64,000 nucleotides of DNA from Ruminococcus bicirculans (ex Wegman et al. 2014) (GCF_000723465.1 NZ_HF545617.1:434001-498000), one strand, 5' to 3'. Counted from the stretch's first letter, positions 25,488 to 34,990 are shown. Notes: a model not told the origin generated them from the sequence alone. Numbers and translations are program-made.

Positions 25488-26462
25488 ATGTACAACAATA
25501 TCAAACTTGAAAAGGGACTTTATTCTATCACAGGCAAGACATTCACACAGGCGCTGGCTGAGCTTGATCCTGACGCAAACTATGAGAACACCGAGCTTAA
25601 AGGTCTTGACGCTTTTGAAAGACAGCTCAAGCGTTTTGACATCAAGGTAAAGGGTGCAAATTCTGACAGGGTGGAGAAATTTTTCATTTCCACTGAGTCG
25701 GCAGTGCTTTTCCCTGAGTACATAAGACGCACTGTCAAGCAGGGCATGGACGAGGCTTCTATCATGGGCAAGGTAGCGGCGGCTGTTTCATACACTGACG
25801 GAGTGGATTTCAGAGGTCTGAACGTTACAAAGTCAGGTTCAACTGACGTTGTGGCAGAGGGTGGAAATGTGCCTATGACAACTGTCAGACTTAGCACCGC
25901 CAGTAAGACTCTTACAAAGTTTGCAAGACGTCTTAACTGTTCTTTTGAGTCTGTAAGGAAGCAGAAGCTTGAAGCTTTCGGCGTGGTGCTGAGAAACCTT
26001 GGAGCGACCATAAGCAGAGATGTGAACAGCTTTGCTATGACTGAGATAACAAGAGGTATTACAGCTCAGACTCTTATTGGCAGTGAGCTTACTTACGCTG
26101 ATCTGGCGGCTTTTTGGGCTTCCATGGGCGAGTTTAACATGACGACCATGATCTGTACTCCTGATGTTATGGCTAAGATCCTTGCTATGGACGAGATGAA
26201 ATACTGCATTGGCGACTATATGGCAGGCGGCACAGTTCAGACGCCATATGGTGTAACGCTTGTAAAATGCCCTCAGCTCACAGGCGGTATTGCGGTGGGC
26301 ATCGACCAGAGCAGTGCTGTTGAAATGGTGCTTGGAGGAGATGTTATCGTGGACTACGATAAGCTTATTACTAATCAGTGCAACGAGATCGTTTGCTCAG
26401 TGCTTGCAGGTTTCTCTGTACTTACGAGCGGTGCTGTAAGGACGCTGAAAACTACAAAGTAA
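25488..26462 (+). CDS. Phage major capsid protein (HK97 fold)
   Basis: 324 residues from the ATG at 25488, which has AAAAGGAGA ahead of it. After an N-terminal arm (VEKFFISTESAVLFPEYIRRTVKQGMDEA) the sequence follows the HK97-type capsid plan: VVAEGGNVPMTTV, KTLTKFARRLNCSFESV (spine helix), repeated beta strands and a C-terminal VLAGFSVLTSGAVRTL. It would form the shell of a head. The short length means the N-terminal scaffold region is absent or supplied by the preceding protein. Confidence 0.82.
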   Translation: MYNNIKLEKGLYSITGKTFTQALAELDPDANYENTELKGLDAFERQLKRFDIKVKGANSDRVEKFFISTESAVLFPEYIRRTVKQGMDEASIMGKVAAAVSYTDGVDFRGLNVTKSGSTDVVAEGGNVPMTTVRLSTASKTLTKFARRLNCSFESVRKQKLEAFGVVLRNLGATISRDVNSFAMTEITRGITAQTLIGSELTYADLAAFWASMGEFNMTTMICTPDVMAKILAMDEMKYCIGDYMAGGTVQTPYGVTLVKCPQLTGGIAVGIDQSSAVEMVLGGDVIVDYDKLITNQCNEIVCSVLAGFSVLTSGAVRTLKTTK

Positions 26463-26524
26463 GCTGAGAGGACAATGAAAAAAAGGGACGGTGGGCGGGT
26501 ATATTTTTTGAAAGGAGCAGGAAA

Positions 26525-26905
26525 ATGGCAATAAGCAAAGACAATGTAAAGAGCAATTTCATGGAGCTAAGCGGACTTGACAGCACGTCGGCTGAGGTGT
26601 ATGCAGGGCTTATAACGGTGTGTGCTGACGAAATGGAAAAGGCTGTTGACCAGGAGCGAATGGTCGCTGAGGGCGGGACGGCTATATGCGAATTTGCGGC
26701 GGCAGCGGAGGTATTTTACAGATTTATTTGTCTGAAAGCGGCTGAATACAAGATCATGTTTACGGCACAGGGCAAGGCGGTGGAGGCTTTTGACGAGGAG
26801 AACAGGATAAAGGCGGCAAGAGAGCTTCGTGACAGTGCAGTTTCAAGGGCGGAAAGATTTTTCTCAAAGGACGGCTTTGTATTCAATGCCGTTATTGCAT
26901 ATTAG
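26525..26905 (+). CDS. Phage head-tail connector-like protein
   Basis: 126 residues, all helical, with a conserved-looking AVDQERMVAEGGTAICEFAAAAEVFYRF. Its position after the capsid gene and its size fit a gp6/gp15-type head completion protein. AAAGGAGCAGG precedes the ATG. Confidence 0.6.
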   Translation: MAISKDNVKSNFMELSGLDSTSAEVYAGLITVCADEMEKAVDQERMVAEGGTAICEFAAAAEVFYRFICLKAAEYKIMFTAQGKAVEAFDEENRIKAARELRDSAVSRAERFFSKDGFVFNAVIAY

Positions 26906-26920
26906 GAAGGAGGACGAGCC

Positions 26921-27343
26921 ATGACAGTTTGGACAGAAATGGCGGCAGAGATAAAAAAGATACTTGACGGAGCAGGCTTTACTGCAATGGGTGAATACAC
27001 TTCGGCTGACAGTTTATTGCACAGTGGGGAAGCAATTGGCTTCTATGGACTTAAAGGCTATGATGTGGTCGATGAAGTCATTGGGCAGGGCGGCAAAAAG
27101 CTTTACACTGAGTATATATGTCATATCGACCTGCGGCTCATGGGCAAGGCAGGAAAATACGATGACATGGAGGAACTTCAGGAAAAGTGTGAAAGCGTTA
27201 TGGCGGAGCTTGCAAAAAGCGAGGTTCTGAATGTAAAGAGCGCAAAGCTTGGAGGCGCAGTTCAGACATTGCCCCTTCACAGGCTCGAAAGGCAGGCAGA
27301 GCTTAGTATCGGCATTTGCAGTGAGGAGGATATAAGTGAGTAA
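26921..27343 (+). CDS. Phage structural protein (tail-completion-like)
   Basis: 140 residues, mixed alpha/beta. Size and position match the tail terminator or minor head-tail protein of PBSX-type phages. It overlaps the next gene by 8 nt. No sequence motif proves the role. Confidence 0.5.
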   Translation: MTVWTEMAAEIKKILDGAGFTAMGEYTSADSLLHSGEAIGFYGLKGYDVVDEVIGQGGKKLYTEYICHIDLRLMGKAGKYDDMEELQEKCESVMAELAKSEVLNVKSAKLGGAVQTLPLHRLERQAELSIGICSEEDISE

Positions 27344-27680
27344 GAAGGGTAAGATAAAGCTTGACATCGGCACACGGTCATTTTACATGGACGGAGTTAA
27401 GCGAAGCGGAGGTTACATTCAGGAGGAAACAAAGGCTGTGAATGGTATTTTGCGAAATATCTCAGGCAAGGCAGCGGAGATATTTCAGTTCAGCGGCAGG
27501 ATCGCTCCGTCGGACAAGGCTTACGCTTGGGCTGCTCTAAGCGAGAACGGAGGAAAGGCGATCAATTTCACGGCAGACGGGGTCTTATACAGCGGATACA
27601 TACTCTCAGAGATAGAAATGGATTTTCAGCCTGACAGGATGATCGGAAGCCTTATGATAAAGCTTAGGGGGGCGGAATAA
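27336..27680 (+). CDS. Phage-cassette protein of unknown function
   Basis: 114 residues, beta-rich, with GYIQEETKAVNGILRNISG and a C-terminal ILSEIEMDFQPDRMIGSLMIKL. It is placed where a small tail or baseplate protein would be and overlaps the next start by one base. No family is recognised. Confidence 0.5.
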   Translation: MSKKGKIKLDIGTRSFYMDGVKRSGGYIQEETKAVNGILRNISGKAAEIFQFSGRIAPSDKAYAWAALSENGGKAINFTADGVLYSGYILSEIEMDFQPDRMIGSLMIKLRGAE

Positions 27681-28588
27681 TGGCGAAGATATACATCAGG
27701 TTTGAACTTATTGGCAGTGGCAATTTGGACTATAGAAACATTGTTTCAGCAAGGCTTGTGAAAGACCGCTATACGCCATACAGTGAACTTAGAGCGTCTG
27801 TCCTTCTGAATAACAGCATAAATCTTAACAATATCAGGCGTGTGGCACTTTATATAGGCAGCAAGCGTATGCACTACGGTCCTGCGGATTACATCAGAAC
27901 AAGGGTGAGAGGCGGAAAAACTGTTCTTGAACTTATAAGCCGTGGGATAACACTTATGCTGGGGCAGAACGAGCCTGAACCTGGGGTATGGTCTAAGGTG
28001 AGTTTGACAAATATTATGAAGAGCTACAGCCCCTCAAGCGAGATAACCTACGAGAGTGGAACTGACACTGTGAACTATGTGAACATCAAAGAGAAGTCTA
28101 CACTGTGGGAGGCTATCGGCGTATATGCGGTCAAGGCTTACGGCAGGCGTGCATATATCAGAGGGGACAGGCAGGTCAATGTGTCGCTGAGTATCCTTTC
28201 GGTGAATATCGGTACCCAGCGTATTATTGAATACGGAAAACAGCTTGATACGAGATCGTTGCTGTCGAAGATATATATGAAAAACGTGGACGGGGAGTAT
28301 GGATATAGCTTTTCAAGCGGTAAAACTATACCACATGGTATCACGAGGGAGAAGTATTATGGTCTTGATAAGCAGTGGCTCAATAATGTAGTTGTCGGGC
28401 TTAAAGATAGGATAGAGTTTGCAGAGAGGGAGTATTTGGTGGAGCATATCACTTATGAGGGGTATTGCGGTGAGGATATCACGGATAAAATAATTTGTAA
28501 TGGATATGGCGTAAATGGAAAAAGAGTGAGCAGAATGGAGATAACGGTCAATAGCAAAGGTATGCAAACGAAGCTTTTATGTGAATAG
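27680..28588 (+). CDS. Phage baseplate hub / XkdQ-like protein
   Basis: 302 residues. The beginning (IYIRFELIGSG, then LVKDRYTPYSELRASVLL) and the layout resemble XkdQ/gpD-type baseplate hub proteins, which sit under the tail tube. It is the last gene of the cassette; tape measure, tube, sheath and lysis genes are missing. A bidirectional terminator follows. Confidence 0.55.
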   Translation: MAKIYIRFELIGSGNLDYRNIVSARLVKDRYTPYSELRASVLLNNSINLNNIRRVALYIGSKRMHYGPADYIRTRVRGGKTVLELISRGITLMLGQNEPEPGVWSKVSLTNIMKSYSPSSEITYESGTDTVNYVNIKEKSTLWEAIGVYAVKAYGRRAYIRGDRQVNVSLSILSVNIGTQRIIEYGKQLDTRSLLSKIYMKNVDGEYGYSFSSGKTIPHGITREKYYGLDKQWLNNVVVGLKDRIEFAEREYLVEHITYEGYCGEDITDKIICNGYGVNGKRVSRMEITVNSKGMQTKLLCE

Positions 28589-28618
28589 GAAAGAGAAGTA
28601 AGGAATGAATAGAGCAAA

Positions 28619-28651
28619 AAAACAGCGTACAGAAAAACTGTACGCTGTTTG
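28619..28651. terminator. Bidirectional terminator between the phage cassette and the ABC operon
   Basis: AACAGCGTACA / TGTACGCTGTT stem with A-rich and T-containing flanks between convergent genes. Confidence 0.8.
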
Positions 28652-28661
28652 AAGCTTCGTA

Positions 28662-29543
28662 TTAACCCTTTACGCTTCCCAGAGCAACACCACGAATGAT
28701 GAACTTTGAAAGACAAAGGTAAACAATTACTACAGGGAGGATAGCAAGTACGATGTACAAGCTGAACATTCCCACGTCCTTCTCCTGTGGTCCTGCATAA
28801 CGCATTGCGTTGAGTACCAGAGGGATTGTGTACTTACTCTTTGATGTAAGAATAAGTCTTGGCATAAAGTAGTTGTTCCAGTTTGTTACGAATGTAAAGA
28901 TGATCTGAACTGCGAATGCAGGCTTGAGGATAGGAGTAACGATCTTGTTGAAGGTCTTGAACTCTCCGCAGCCGTCGATACGGGCGGCTTCTACGATCTC
29001 AAGCGGAAGTGCAGACGCCATATACTGCTTCATGAAGTAGTATGTAGCTGGTGCTGCGACAGCAGGAATGATCAGCGGAATATAAGTATCTGTCCAGCCA
29101 AGCTTGTTCATGAACTGGTAGAAACCGATAGCTGAAGCCTGTGTTGGAACCATCATTACGATGAGAATGAACATATCTGCGAACTTTCTCAGCTTGAACT
29201 GGTAAACGTGTGTTGCATATGCTGTCAGTGCTGAGAAGTATACGCTGAGCAATGAAGCACAAGCTGATATGAACAGTGAGTTAGCCAGTGAACGCCATAC
29301 GCTTCCGTATGCTACGGCTGTTGAACCGCTGAAAAGGTTCTTGAAGTTTGTTGCGAGGAAGTGGTCAGGATACCATCTGATACCTGCCTGTGATCTGCCT
29401 CGTGTTGCGTTGATTATCAAAAGATAGAATGGGAAAAGTGAAACAACGACCAAAAGAACAAGGACAACATAAGCTATTATCCTATGTATGATAAGACCAG
29501 TACTATTTGTCTTTTCACCAACTATTTCAGTACTTCTTGGCAT
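28662..29543 (-). CDS. Carbohydrate ABC transporter permease (MalG type)
   Basis: 293 residues with six membrane helices. The EAA loop reads EAARIDGCGEFKTFNKIVTPILKP, the ATPase-contact motif of sugar permeases. It pairs with the MalF-type permease that ends 6 nt upstream. No ATPase gene lies in the operon, so a shared MsmX-type ATPase elsewhere is expected. Confidence 0.9.
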   Translation of the reverse strand: MPRSTEIVGEKTNSTGLIIHRIIAYVVLVLLVVVSLFPFYLLIINATRGRSQAGIRWYPDHFLATNFKNLFSGSTAVAYGSVWRSLANSLFISACASLLSVYFSALTAYATHVYQFKLRKFADMFILIVMMVPTQASAIGFYQFMNKLGWTDTYIPLIIPAVAAPATYYFMKQYMASALPLEIVEAARIDGCGEFKTFNKIVTPILKPAFAVQIIFTFVTNWNNYFMPRLILTSKSKYTIPLVLNAMRYAGPQEKDVGMFSLYIVLAILPVVIVYLCLSKFIIRGVALGSVKG

Positions 29544-29549
29544 TTCAGC

Positions 29550-30479
29550 TTACCCCCTTTTCTTCTTTTTCTTCTTTCCGTCATGGTCAGCAGACGCAAA
29601 CATAAGTGCAAGTCCGATAATAGCGGAAACGATAAAGATTATTACGCAGAGTGCAGACGCCTTACCGATGTCGCCCTGCTTATTTGCCTGGATTATCATT
29701 ACGACGGTCTTAAGCTTTCCGTTAGGGCTACCCATATCCTTTGTGAGGAGGGCAGGTACGTCGTACATCTGAAGTCCACCGATGAGTGATGTTACAAGAA
29801 CATATGACATGATAGGCTTGATGAGCGGAATTGTGATCTTCCAGAATGTCTGGCTGGAAGTTGCACCGTCGATCTGTGCTGACTCATAGAGTGATGTATC
29901 AACACCCATGATAGCAGCCATAAGAAGAATTGTTGTATTACCATACCAAAGTATGAAGTTGATGAGTCCAACTACACCTCTTGATCCCCAAACGCTTTCA
30001 AGGAGTGGTACCTTGATAAGATCATAGATAGCGCCGCCTCTGCTGAACAAGCTGTAGAACAGAAATGCAAAAGCAGATGCCATGATTACGTTTGGAAGAT
30101 AGATAACAGCCTTGAAGAATCCCTGAGCCTTTATCTTAAGACGAAGGTCAGTGAACCATACTGCAAGGATAAGAGAGATAACGATCTGTGGGATAAATCC
30201 TACGATCCACATGATGATCGTATTCCAGAAAGACTGGAGAAGGTCACTTCCTGATGTGAATATAGTTGAATAGTTATCGAAACCGCAGAATGTCGGTGTT
30301 ACTTCGACAGCCTGTCTTGTCCAACCACCGCCGATAGAGCCCTGATCCTTAACATAGTCCGTAAAGCTGTAATAGAAAGTCTGGAACAGAGGATATAGTG
30401 AGAAGATGATGTAAACTACAAAGAATGGGATAAGGAAAATATATCCCCACTTGGCATAGCTTATGCTTTTTCTCTTCAT
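29550..30479 (-). CDS. Carbohydrate ABC transporter permease (MalF type)
   Basis: 309 residues with six membrane helices and the EAA-loop segment ESAQIDGATSSQTFWKITIPLIKP. A long periplasm-facing loop follows TM1 (about residues 38-80). It forms the membrane channel with the MalG-type partner. A poly-Lys C-terminus (DHDGKKKKKKRG) ends the protein. Confidence 0.9.
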   Translation of the reverse strand: MKRKSISYAKWGYIFLIPFFVVYIIFSLYPLFQTFYYSFTDYVKDQGSIGGGWTRQAVEVTPTFCGFDNYSTIFTSGSDLLQSFWNTIIMWIVGFIPQIVISLILAVWFTDLRLKIKAQGFFKAVIYLPNVIMASAFAFLFYSLFSRGGAIYDLIKVPLLESVWGSRGVVGLINFILWYGNTTILLMAAIMGVDTSLYESAQIDGATSSQTFWKITIPLIKPIMSYVLVTSLIGGLQMYDVPALLTKDMGSPNGKLKTVVMIIQANKQGDIGKASALCVIIFIVSAIIGLALMFASADHDGKKKKKKRG

Positions 30480-30516
30480 ATAAGTATACCTATTCCTTTC
30501 GTGAGATTAATAAATA

Positions 30517-30544
30517 ATAGGGGGGGATATCCTCCACCCCCTAT
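30517..30544 (-). other. Intercistronic hairpin after the binding-protein gene
   Basis: ATAGGGGG / CCCCCTAT arms with an inner GGATATCC palindrome and no T-tail, between the binding-protein and permease genes. Such hairpins usually protect the upstream message and raise binding-protein level over permease level. Confidence 0.6.
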
Positions 30545-30573
30545 ATTTAATTAGATACTGTTTTTTTATACGA

Positions 30574-32088
30574 TTAGAAATCGCAAGTAAGGTTACCATA
30601 GAGGTCTGTGATGTTCTTCTTGAAGTTCTCAAGAGCAGCCTCATATGAATCAACTGTGCCAAGGAAGTAGTCCTTCATAGCACCCTGGAATTTCTCGTTG
30701 CAGCCCTGGTCATAAGCAGAAAGCTTGTTCTCGAGGGAGATCTTGTCAGCAGCCTCTGTAAGAAGTGCAAGGTGATCCTGTCCGCCGAGGAATGCGTTTG
30801 TATAACCGCCGTCGATAAGCTCCTTGATAGCAGCCTTGTTGTTTGTGTAGTCCTGCTCGCCCTCAGTGATAGCCTTAGCTACGTCCTTGTTGCAAGTCAT
30901 AACCTTCATGATATCAGCAACGATATCCTGGTTATCGGAGTCGATAGCGCCGCAGATCCATGTACCGCCCCAGTAGTAAGCCTGTGGGCCTGAGCAAGCC
31001 TTCCAGAGACCATAACCGCCGTTGCCTTCCTTAGCGTTTGAACCATCAGCCTTGATCTCTTCGTCAACTGTGTTTGGAAGAAGTGTGAAAGGAATGCCCC
31101 ATGTTGAGAAGAAGTAGCCGAATACGCCACCGTCGATCTTCTGGCCAGCAGCCCAAGCATCGTCCCAAAGGGAAGTCTTGTTGTTGTAGCCCTTGTCTGT
31201 GTATTCCTTAGTCTGGTCAGCCCAAGCCTTGATCTGTGGGTCAACTGTGATCTTGTTGTCTGTTACCCATGGGCTTGACATATTGTTTGAGAAGCATCTG
31301 TATGTATCATCGAAACCAGATACCATCTTGTAGCCCTTGTCAGCCATCTTCTGAGCTGTTGCTGTGAATGTATCCCAATCCTTAACAGCTTCCTGAACCT
31401 TCTCTGGATCGCTTGTGCCGAGAACGTCCTCAGCGATCTTTGTGTTGTAGAGGAACAGACCTGGAGTTGCCTGCCATGATACACCCTTCAACTCGCCTGT
31501 CTTTGTATCTGTTGCAACGTCCTTTGTGTACTGATACATCTGTGACATATCGTCGTCTGTGATGCCGAGGTCCTGAATAGAAAGTGCAACGTCGCCGTTA
31601 GCATACTTCAGAGCGTAGTCAGCTTCCATAAGGAACATATCTACCTTCTCTGTGCTGTCCTGCTGACCCTTAAGAGCCTCGTCCAGCTTTGTCTGGTAAG
31701 CGTTACCTTCGTTTTCAACCTGTACCCAGTTCAGCTTAACGCCGTTGATTGTTGCGATCTCCTTAGAACCATCAGCAAGCTCGTTGTATGTAAGCTCGTT
31801 TGATGTGCCCTGTGGATAGTACTTATCAAGTCTTGACTTGAACTCTGTGTTCCAGCAGTAAATTGTAAGAGTCTTCTTTGAATCCTCTGATGAGTCTACA
31901 CCGTGGAGTTCAGCTGTGTTTACTCTGTCTGCGTCCTTGTTGATACCTGTGCCGTCGCCAGCCTTTGATGTGCTGCCGCCATTCTTGTCAGATGTTGAAG
32001 ATGAATCTGTGCTGCCGCAAGCTGTGAACATTGAAGCTGCCAGACAGAGGCTCAATGAACCTGCAAGTACTTTCTTAAGATTTGCCAT
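30574..32088 (-). CDS. Extracellular solute-binding lipoprotein of a sugar ABC transporter
   Basis: 504 residues. Lipoprotein signal with lipobox FTAC (Cys about residue 24), then a Ser/Thr-rich linker and a family 1 binding-protein fold. It would be anchored outside the membrane and deliver an oligosaccharide to the two permeases downstream. The ligand cannot be read from sequence. It is the second gene of the lacI-binding protein-malF-malG operon. Confidence 0.9.
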   Translation of the reverse strand: MANLKKVLAGSLSLCLAASMFTACGSTDSSSTSDKNGGSTSKAGDGTGINKDADRVNTAELHGVDSSEDSKKTLTIYCWNTEFKSRLDKYYPQGTSNELTYNELADGSKEIATINGVKLNWVQVENEGNAYQTKLDEALKGQQDSTEKVDMFLMEADYALKYANGDVALSIQDLGITDDDMSQMYQYTKDVATDTKTGELKGVSWQATPGLFLYNTKIAEDVLGTSDPEKVQEAVKDWDTFTATAQKMADKGYKMVSGFDDTYRCFSNNMSSPWVTDNKITVDPQIKAWADQTKEYTDKGYNNKTSLWDDAWAAGQKIDGGVFGYFFSTWGIPFTLLPNTVDEEIKADGSNAKEGNGGYGLWKACSGPQAYYWGGTWICGAIDSDNQDIVADIMKVMTCNKDVAKAITEGEQDYTNNKAAIKELIDGGYTNAFLGGQDHLALLTEAADKISLENKLSAYDQGCNEKFQGAMKDYFLGTVDSYEAALENFKKNITDLYGNLTCDF

Positions 32089-32108
32089 AATAATTTTCCT
32101 CCTTAAAA

Positions 32109-32160
32109 TCGCATTAGTTTATTTGATTTGCTCCGCAGCATTTCTGCGGAAAATTAATGC
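32109..32160 (-). other. Nested inverted repeat between lacI and the binding-protein gene
   Basis: Outer arms GCATTA / TAATGC enclose an inner CCGCAG / CTGCGG hairpin (32133-32149). No T-tail, so it is more likely an mRNA processing or stability structure than a terminator. Confidence 0.5.
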
Positions 32161-32166
32161 CTTGAA

Positions 32167-33177
32167 TTAGTTTATGTCGCTTACCGAGCCGCCTTCCAGC
32201 AGCTTTCCGTCGACTGTTATCACCTCTTTAAAGGTGGTCTGTGGGTTTTCTATCAGTGATACCAGCTGTTTTGCGGCTGTTACACCGATAAGGTCTGTGT
32301 CCTGAAGATAAGTCGTAAGCTTTGGAGAGAGAAGCTGTGAATAAGCTATTCCGTCGTAGCCCACTATCGAGATATCCTCCGGTACTGAAAGACCCATTTC
32401 CTTGACTGCATTGAAAGCTCCCATTGCTGAATAATCATCGGGCATGAAAACGCAGGTCGGTTTGTTCTCTCTGCTAAGAAGTTCTTTTGTCAGCTTATAA
32501 GTCAGATCAGGGTTGTGATAATCACCGTTAAGTATCCAATCGGGATCAACTGAAATTCCTCTTGTCATACAAGCTTTATAGAAGCCTGCCAGACGTCTTT
32601 CGGCTACTGCCGATCTGTTGCCCTGGATAAAAGCGATCTTCCTATGCCCCATCTTCGTCACATAGTTGATAAGCTCTTCCATACCTTTTTCATTATTGGA
32701 CATGATCGCTGTTCTGCAATCGAAGATGTGGTCGATCGTGACCACTGGTATATCTCCGTTTATCACCTCGTACACGTCCTGCGACGTAAAATCCGTACAG
32801 GCAATGATAACACCGTCAACATTGCGGTATTTGCAATGTTCGTATGTAGACATTTTCTGCTTGCCCACATCTCTATTTATAAAGGTTATATCATATCCTG
32901 CTGCTTCAGCCGTAGTCTTAAAGCTGTCAAGCACCTTTGCGAAAAACTCATGGGTAAGACCGCTTCCTGCTTCATCGAGATACATGACCCCGAGATTATA
33001 GGTCCTGTTGGTCTTTAAAGCTCTTGCCTGAGAATTTGGGAAGTAACCCATTTCTTTGGCGGCTTTCATAAGTCTTTCTCTTGTTGCCTCGCTTACGTCC
33101 TTATGGCCGTTGAGGGCTTTGCTTACGGTTGCGACGGATACTCCGCAACGAACGGAAATGTCTTTTAAGGAAACCAA
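32167..33177 (-). CDS. LacI-family transcriptional regulator
   Basis: 336 residues. The N-terminal helix-turn-helix with hinge (VSLKDISVRCGVSVATVSKALNGHKDVSEATRERLMKAAKEMGY) is canonical; the rest is a periplasmic-binding-protein-like sensor domain. It is the first gene of the sugar ABC operon and probably represses it, including itself, because AAACGTTT operators lie between its promoter and its start. Confidence 0.92.
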   Translation of the reverse strand: MVSLKDISVRCGVSVATVSKALNGHKDVSEATRERLMKAAKEMGYFPNSQARALKTNRTYNLGVMYLDEAGSGLTHEFFAKVLDSFKTTAEAAGYDITFINRDVGKQKMSTYEHCKYRNVDGVIIACTDFTSQDVYEVINGDIPVVTIDHIFDCRTAIMSNNEKGMEELINYVTKMGHRKIAFIQGNRSAVAERRLAGFYKACMTRGISVDPDWILNGDYHNPDLTYKLTKELLSRENKPTCVFMPDDYSAMGAFNAVKEMGLSVPEDISIVGYDGIAYSQLLSPKLTTYLQDTDLIGVTAAKQLVSLIENPQTTFKEVITVDGKLLEGGSVSDIN

Positions 33178-33203
33178 TGATATTTCCGCCTTTCCGTAGA
33201 TTT

Positions 33204-33251
33204 TAAACGTTTACGCTTGATGTTTTCCGTGAAAACTTATTTCAAACGTTT
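33204..33251. promoter_or_regulatory. Candidate LacI-family operators (two)
   Basis: TAAACGTTTA (33204-33213) and AAACGTTT (33244-33251) lie downstream of the -10, with GTTTTC-CGT-GAAAAC (33222-33236) between them. AAACGTTT is the usual core of LacI-family operators. Two more copies are at 33573-33580 and 33707-33714. Confidence 0.65.
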
Positions 33252-33262
33252 CCGTTAATAAA

Positions 33263-33291
33263 AATATACAATATTCTCGGCATAATTTCAA
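33263..33291 (-). promoter_or_regulatory. Promoter of the lacI-ABC operon
   Basis: Minus strand TTGAAA, 17 nt, TATATT, about 85 nt upstream of the lacI start and immediately upstream of an operator. Confidence 0.65.
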
Positions 33292-33856
33292 GTCTTTTTT
33301 CACATTTTTATGCCCTCTGTAATAAATTATGGAGGTTTAGCCAATTTTTCAACTTTACTTTTGTGCATTTTAACAATGCTATTTGGACAATTGTAATCGA
33401 TTTGTTACAAAGGAACTGACAGGCTAATCAAAAAGCTGCGAAAATGCACTGCGTTTTCTGAGGGGTATATGAAACCAGGCTGTGTGGTATGTGTAAAATG
33501 TATATAAACATTTCTTTTGTATACAATTATGTTATGTGAAATTACAAAAACCATTAAAGAACTTTATTCATTAAACGTTTTCGGATAATAATTGTTGAAA
33601 AATGTGTTGTGACATATGATATTGTTAAAATATTGTCTTGATATGAAAATATGATAGTCATTTGATCGGAAAAGTTGGAATATTCGGTGTTTGCGAAGAT
33701 ATTTTGAAACGTTTAAGCATATTTCAGCATTTTTTTATTGTGCAAAATAACGATGTGGAAAGAAAACGTATTTATTTCATACATTATACTCACAAACTAC
33801 ATATGATATGACTATTTGATAGGGATTTTGCAAAGCTTTGAAAAAAATCTTGAATT
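33292..33856. other. Long AT-rich region upstream of the ABC operon
   Basis: About 565 bases with no reading frame of note. It holds two further AAACGTTT sites (33573-33580, 33707-33714). No other RNA or repeat is visible. Confidence 0.5.
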
Positions 33857-34916
33857 TGTAGGTTTGTCAATCATATTGGACACTATTATTAAGAAATTCG
33901 ATAGGCGAAAACCATTTGAGGGGACGCATAGGACGGTTGTTTGTTCGACTTAAACGTGCAGCTAGCTGCACGTTTAAGTCGTCGCAGGAATAAAACCTAT
34001 GGCACGAATAGAATTTGTTGTGATCTTCTCGGTGACTGCGCTCTACTTTGCCATTGTGCCTGGGCGTATATGGACGAATGAGTTTGTGTTCAATGCCAAG
34101 TTGTGAGAGCGTATTCTCAAACAGCGTTTTCTTGTCTCTTTTGCTTGGCGAAAAGCGGTTAGTAAATTCAAATCCATTGTCGGTCTGAATACATTTCACC
34201 GTTATTCCTCTGCGTTTGTACCATTTCACCAGCCTTTTTACAAAGTCTGCTGAAGAATAGGTGCTTTGCTCCTCATATCCGTATAAAAATCTTATCCTGG
34301 TATACTCATCGATCGCCGTGTATTGGTACAGCTTCATCTCTGGGTCAGCTATACACTTTCTCGGAACTACCTTTACGTCCACCTGAATACGCTCTCCGGG
34401 GTATGTCATCTGCTCGTATGGCTTTGGTTTATACGTCGCTTTCTTCGGCTTTTTCGGAAGCATTCCTAGTTTTTTCATAACCCTGTAAAGACTTTCAAGA
34501 CAGCGTGTATACCCTTGTTTTCTGAGACGATGCCATAGTTCGGGAAGCTCAAGCGTTGGGTTTCGTTTGTGATACCTTTTGATAAGATCTATTTCTTCCT
34601 TGGTATGCTCGTTGGGATGATGATGCGGTCGGCGTGATTTAACTGCAAGGGACTCCACACTTCCGTCCCAGCGTTTCAGCCAGAAATATATATATGAACG
34701 TGATTTATTGTATTTTCTGCTTGCTCGGCTCACTCCATATTTCTTTGCGTAATTCATTAAGGATTGACGAAACTTCATATCTTGTGTTATACTATTCATG
34801 AGAGATAGGCTTCCTTTCTGATTTGAATTTGGTGTGGTAACTTTATTTTATCAGATTTTTGCCTATCTCTCTTTTCTTTTTTCTTAATTTTGTCCAATAT
34901 CTATTGTAGCACTACA
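33857..34916 (-). mobile_element. Insertion sequence copy 3 (IS481/IS1202-like, 1060 bp)
   Basis: Same boundaries and length as copies 1 and 2. The 26 bases at 33831-33856 are repeated at 34917-34942. It sits 30 bp upstream of the tRNA-Thr promoter. Confidence 0.93.
33867..34799 (-). CDS. DDE transposase (rve fold) of insertion sequence copy 3
   Basis: 310 residues, identical in protein to copy 2; a few silent differences (for example around 34553-34565) separate it from copy 1. Helix-turn-helix followed by the rve core with the DDE acids. The 36-nt palindrome is at 33946-33981. Confidence 0.92.
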   Translation of the reverse strand: MNSITQDMKFRQSLMNYAKKYGVSRASRKYNKSRSYIYFWLKRWDGSVESLAVKSRRPHHHPNEHTKEEIDLIKRYHKRNPTLELPELWHRLRKQGYTRCLESLYRVMKKLGMLPKKPKKATYKPKPYEQMTYPGERIQVDVKVVPRKCIADPEMKLYQYTAIDEYTRIRFLYGYEEQSTYSSADFVKRLVKWYKRRGITVKCIQTDNGFEFTNRFSPSKRDKKTLFENTLSQLGIEHKLIRPYTPRHNGKVERSHREDHNKFYSCHRFYSCDDLNVQLAARLSRTNNRPMRPLKWFSPIEFLNNSVQYD

Positions 34917-34946
34917 CAAAGCTTTGAAAAAAATCTTGAATTGATG

Positions 34947-34975
34947 TTGACAAATGTGTGGTTTTGGTGTATAAT
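34947..34975 (+). promoter_or_regulatory. tRNA-Thr operon promoter (consensus)
   Basis: TTGACA, 17 nt, TATAAT: a perfect housekeeping promoter 16 nt before the interrupted tRNA. Confidence 0.9.
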
Positions 34976-34990
34976 ACTTAGGTCTGATGT

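Noticed and set aside
21519-28588. Complete active prophage
   Set aside because: Integrase, repressor, replication, tail and lysis genes are all missing and no att repeats flank the block.
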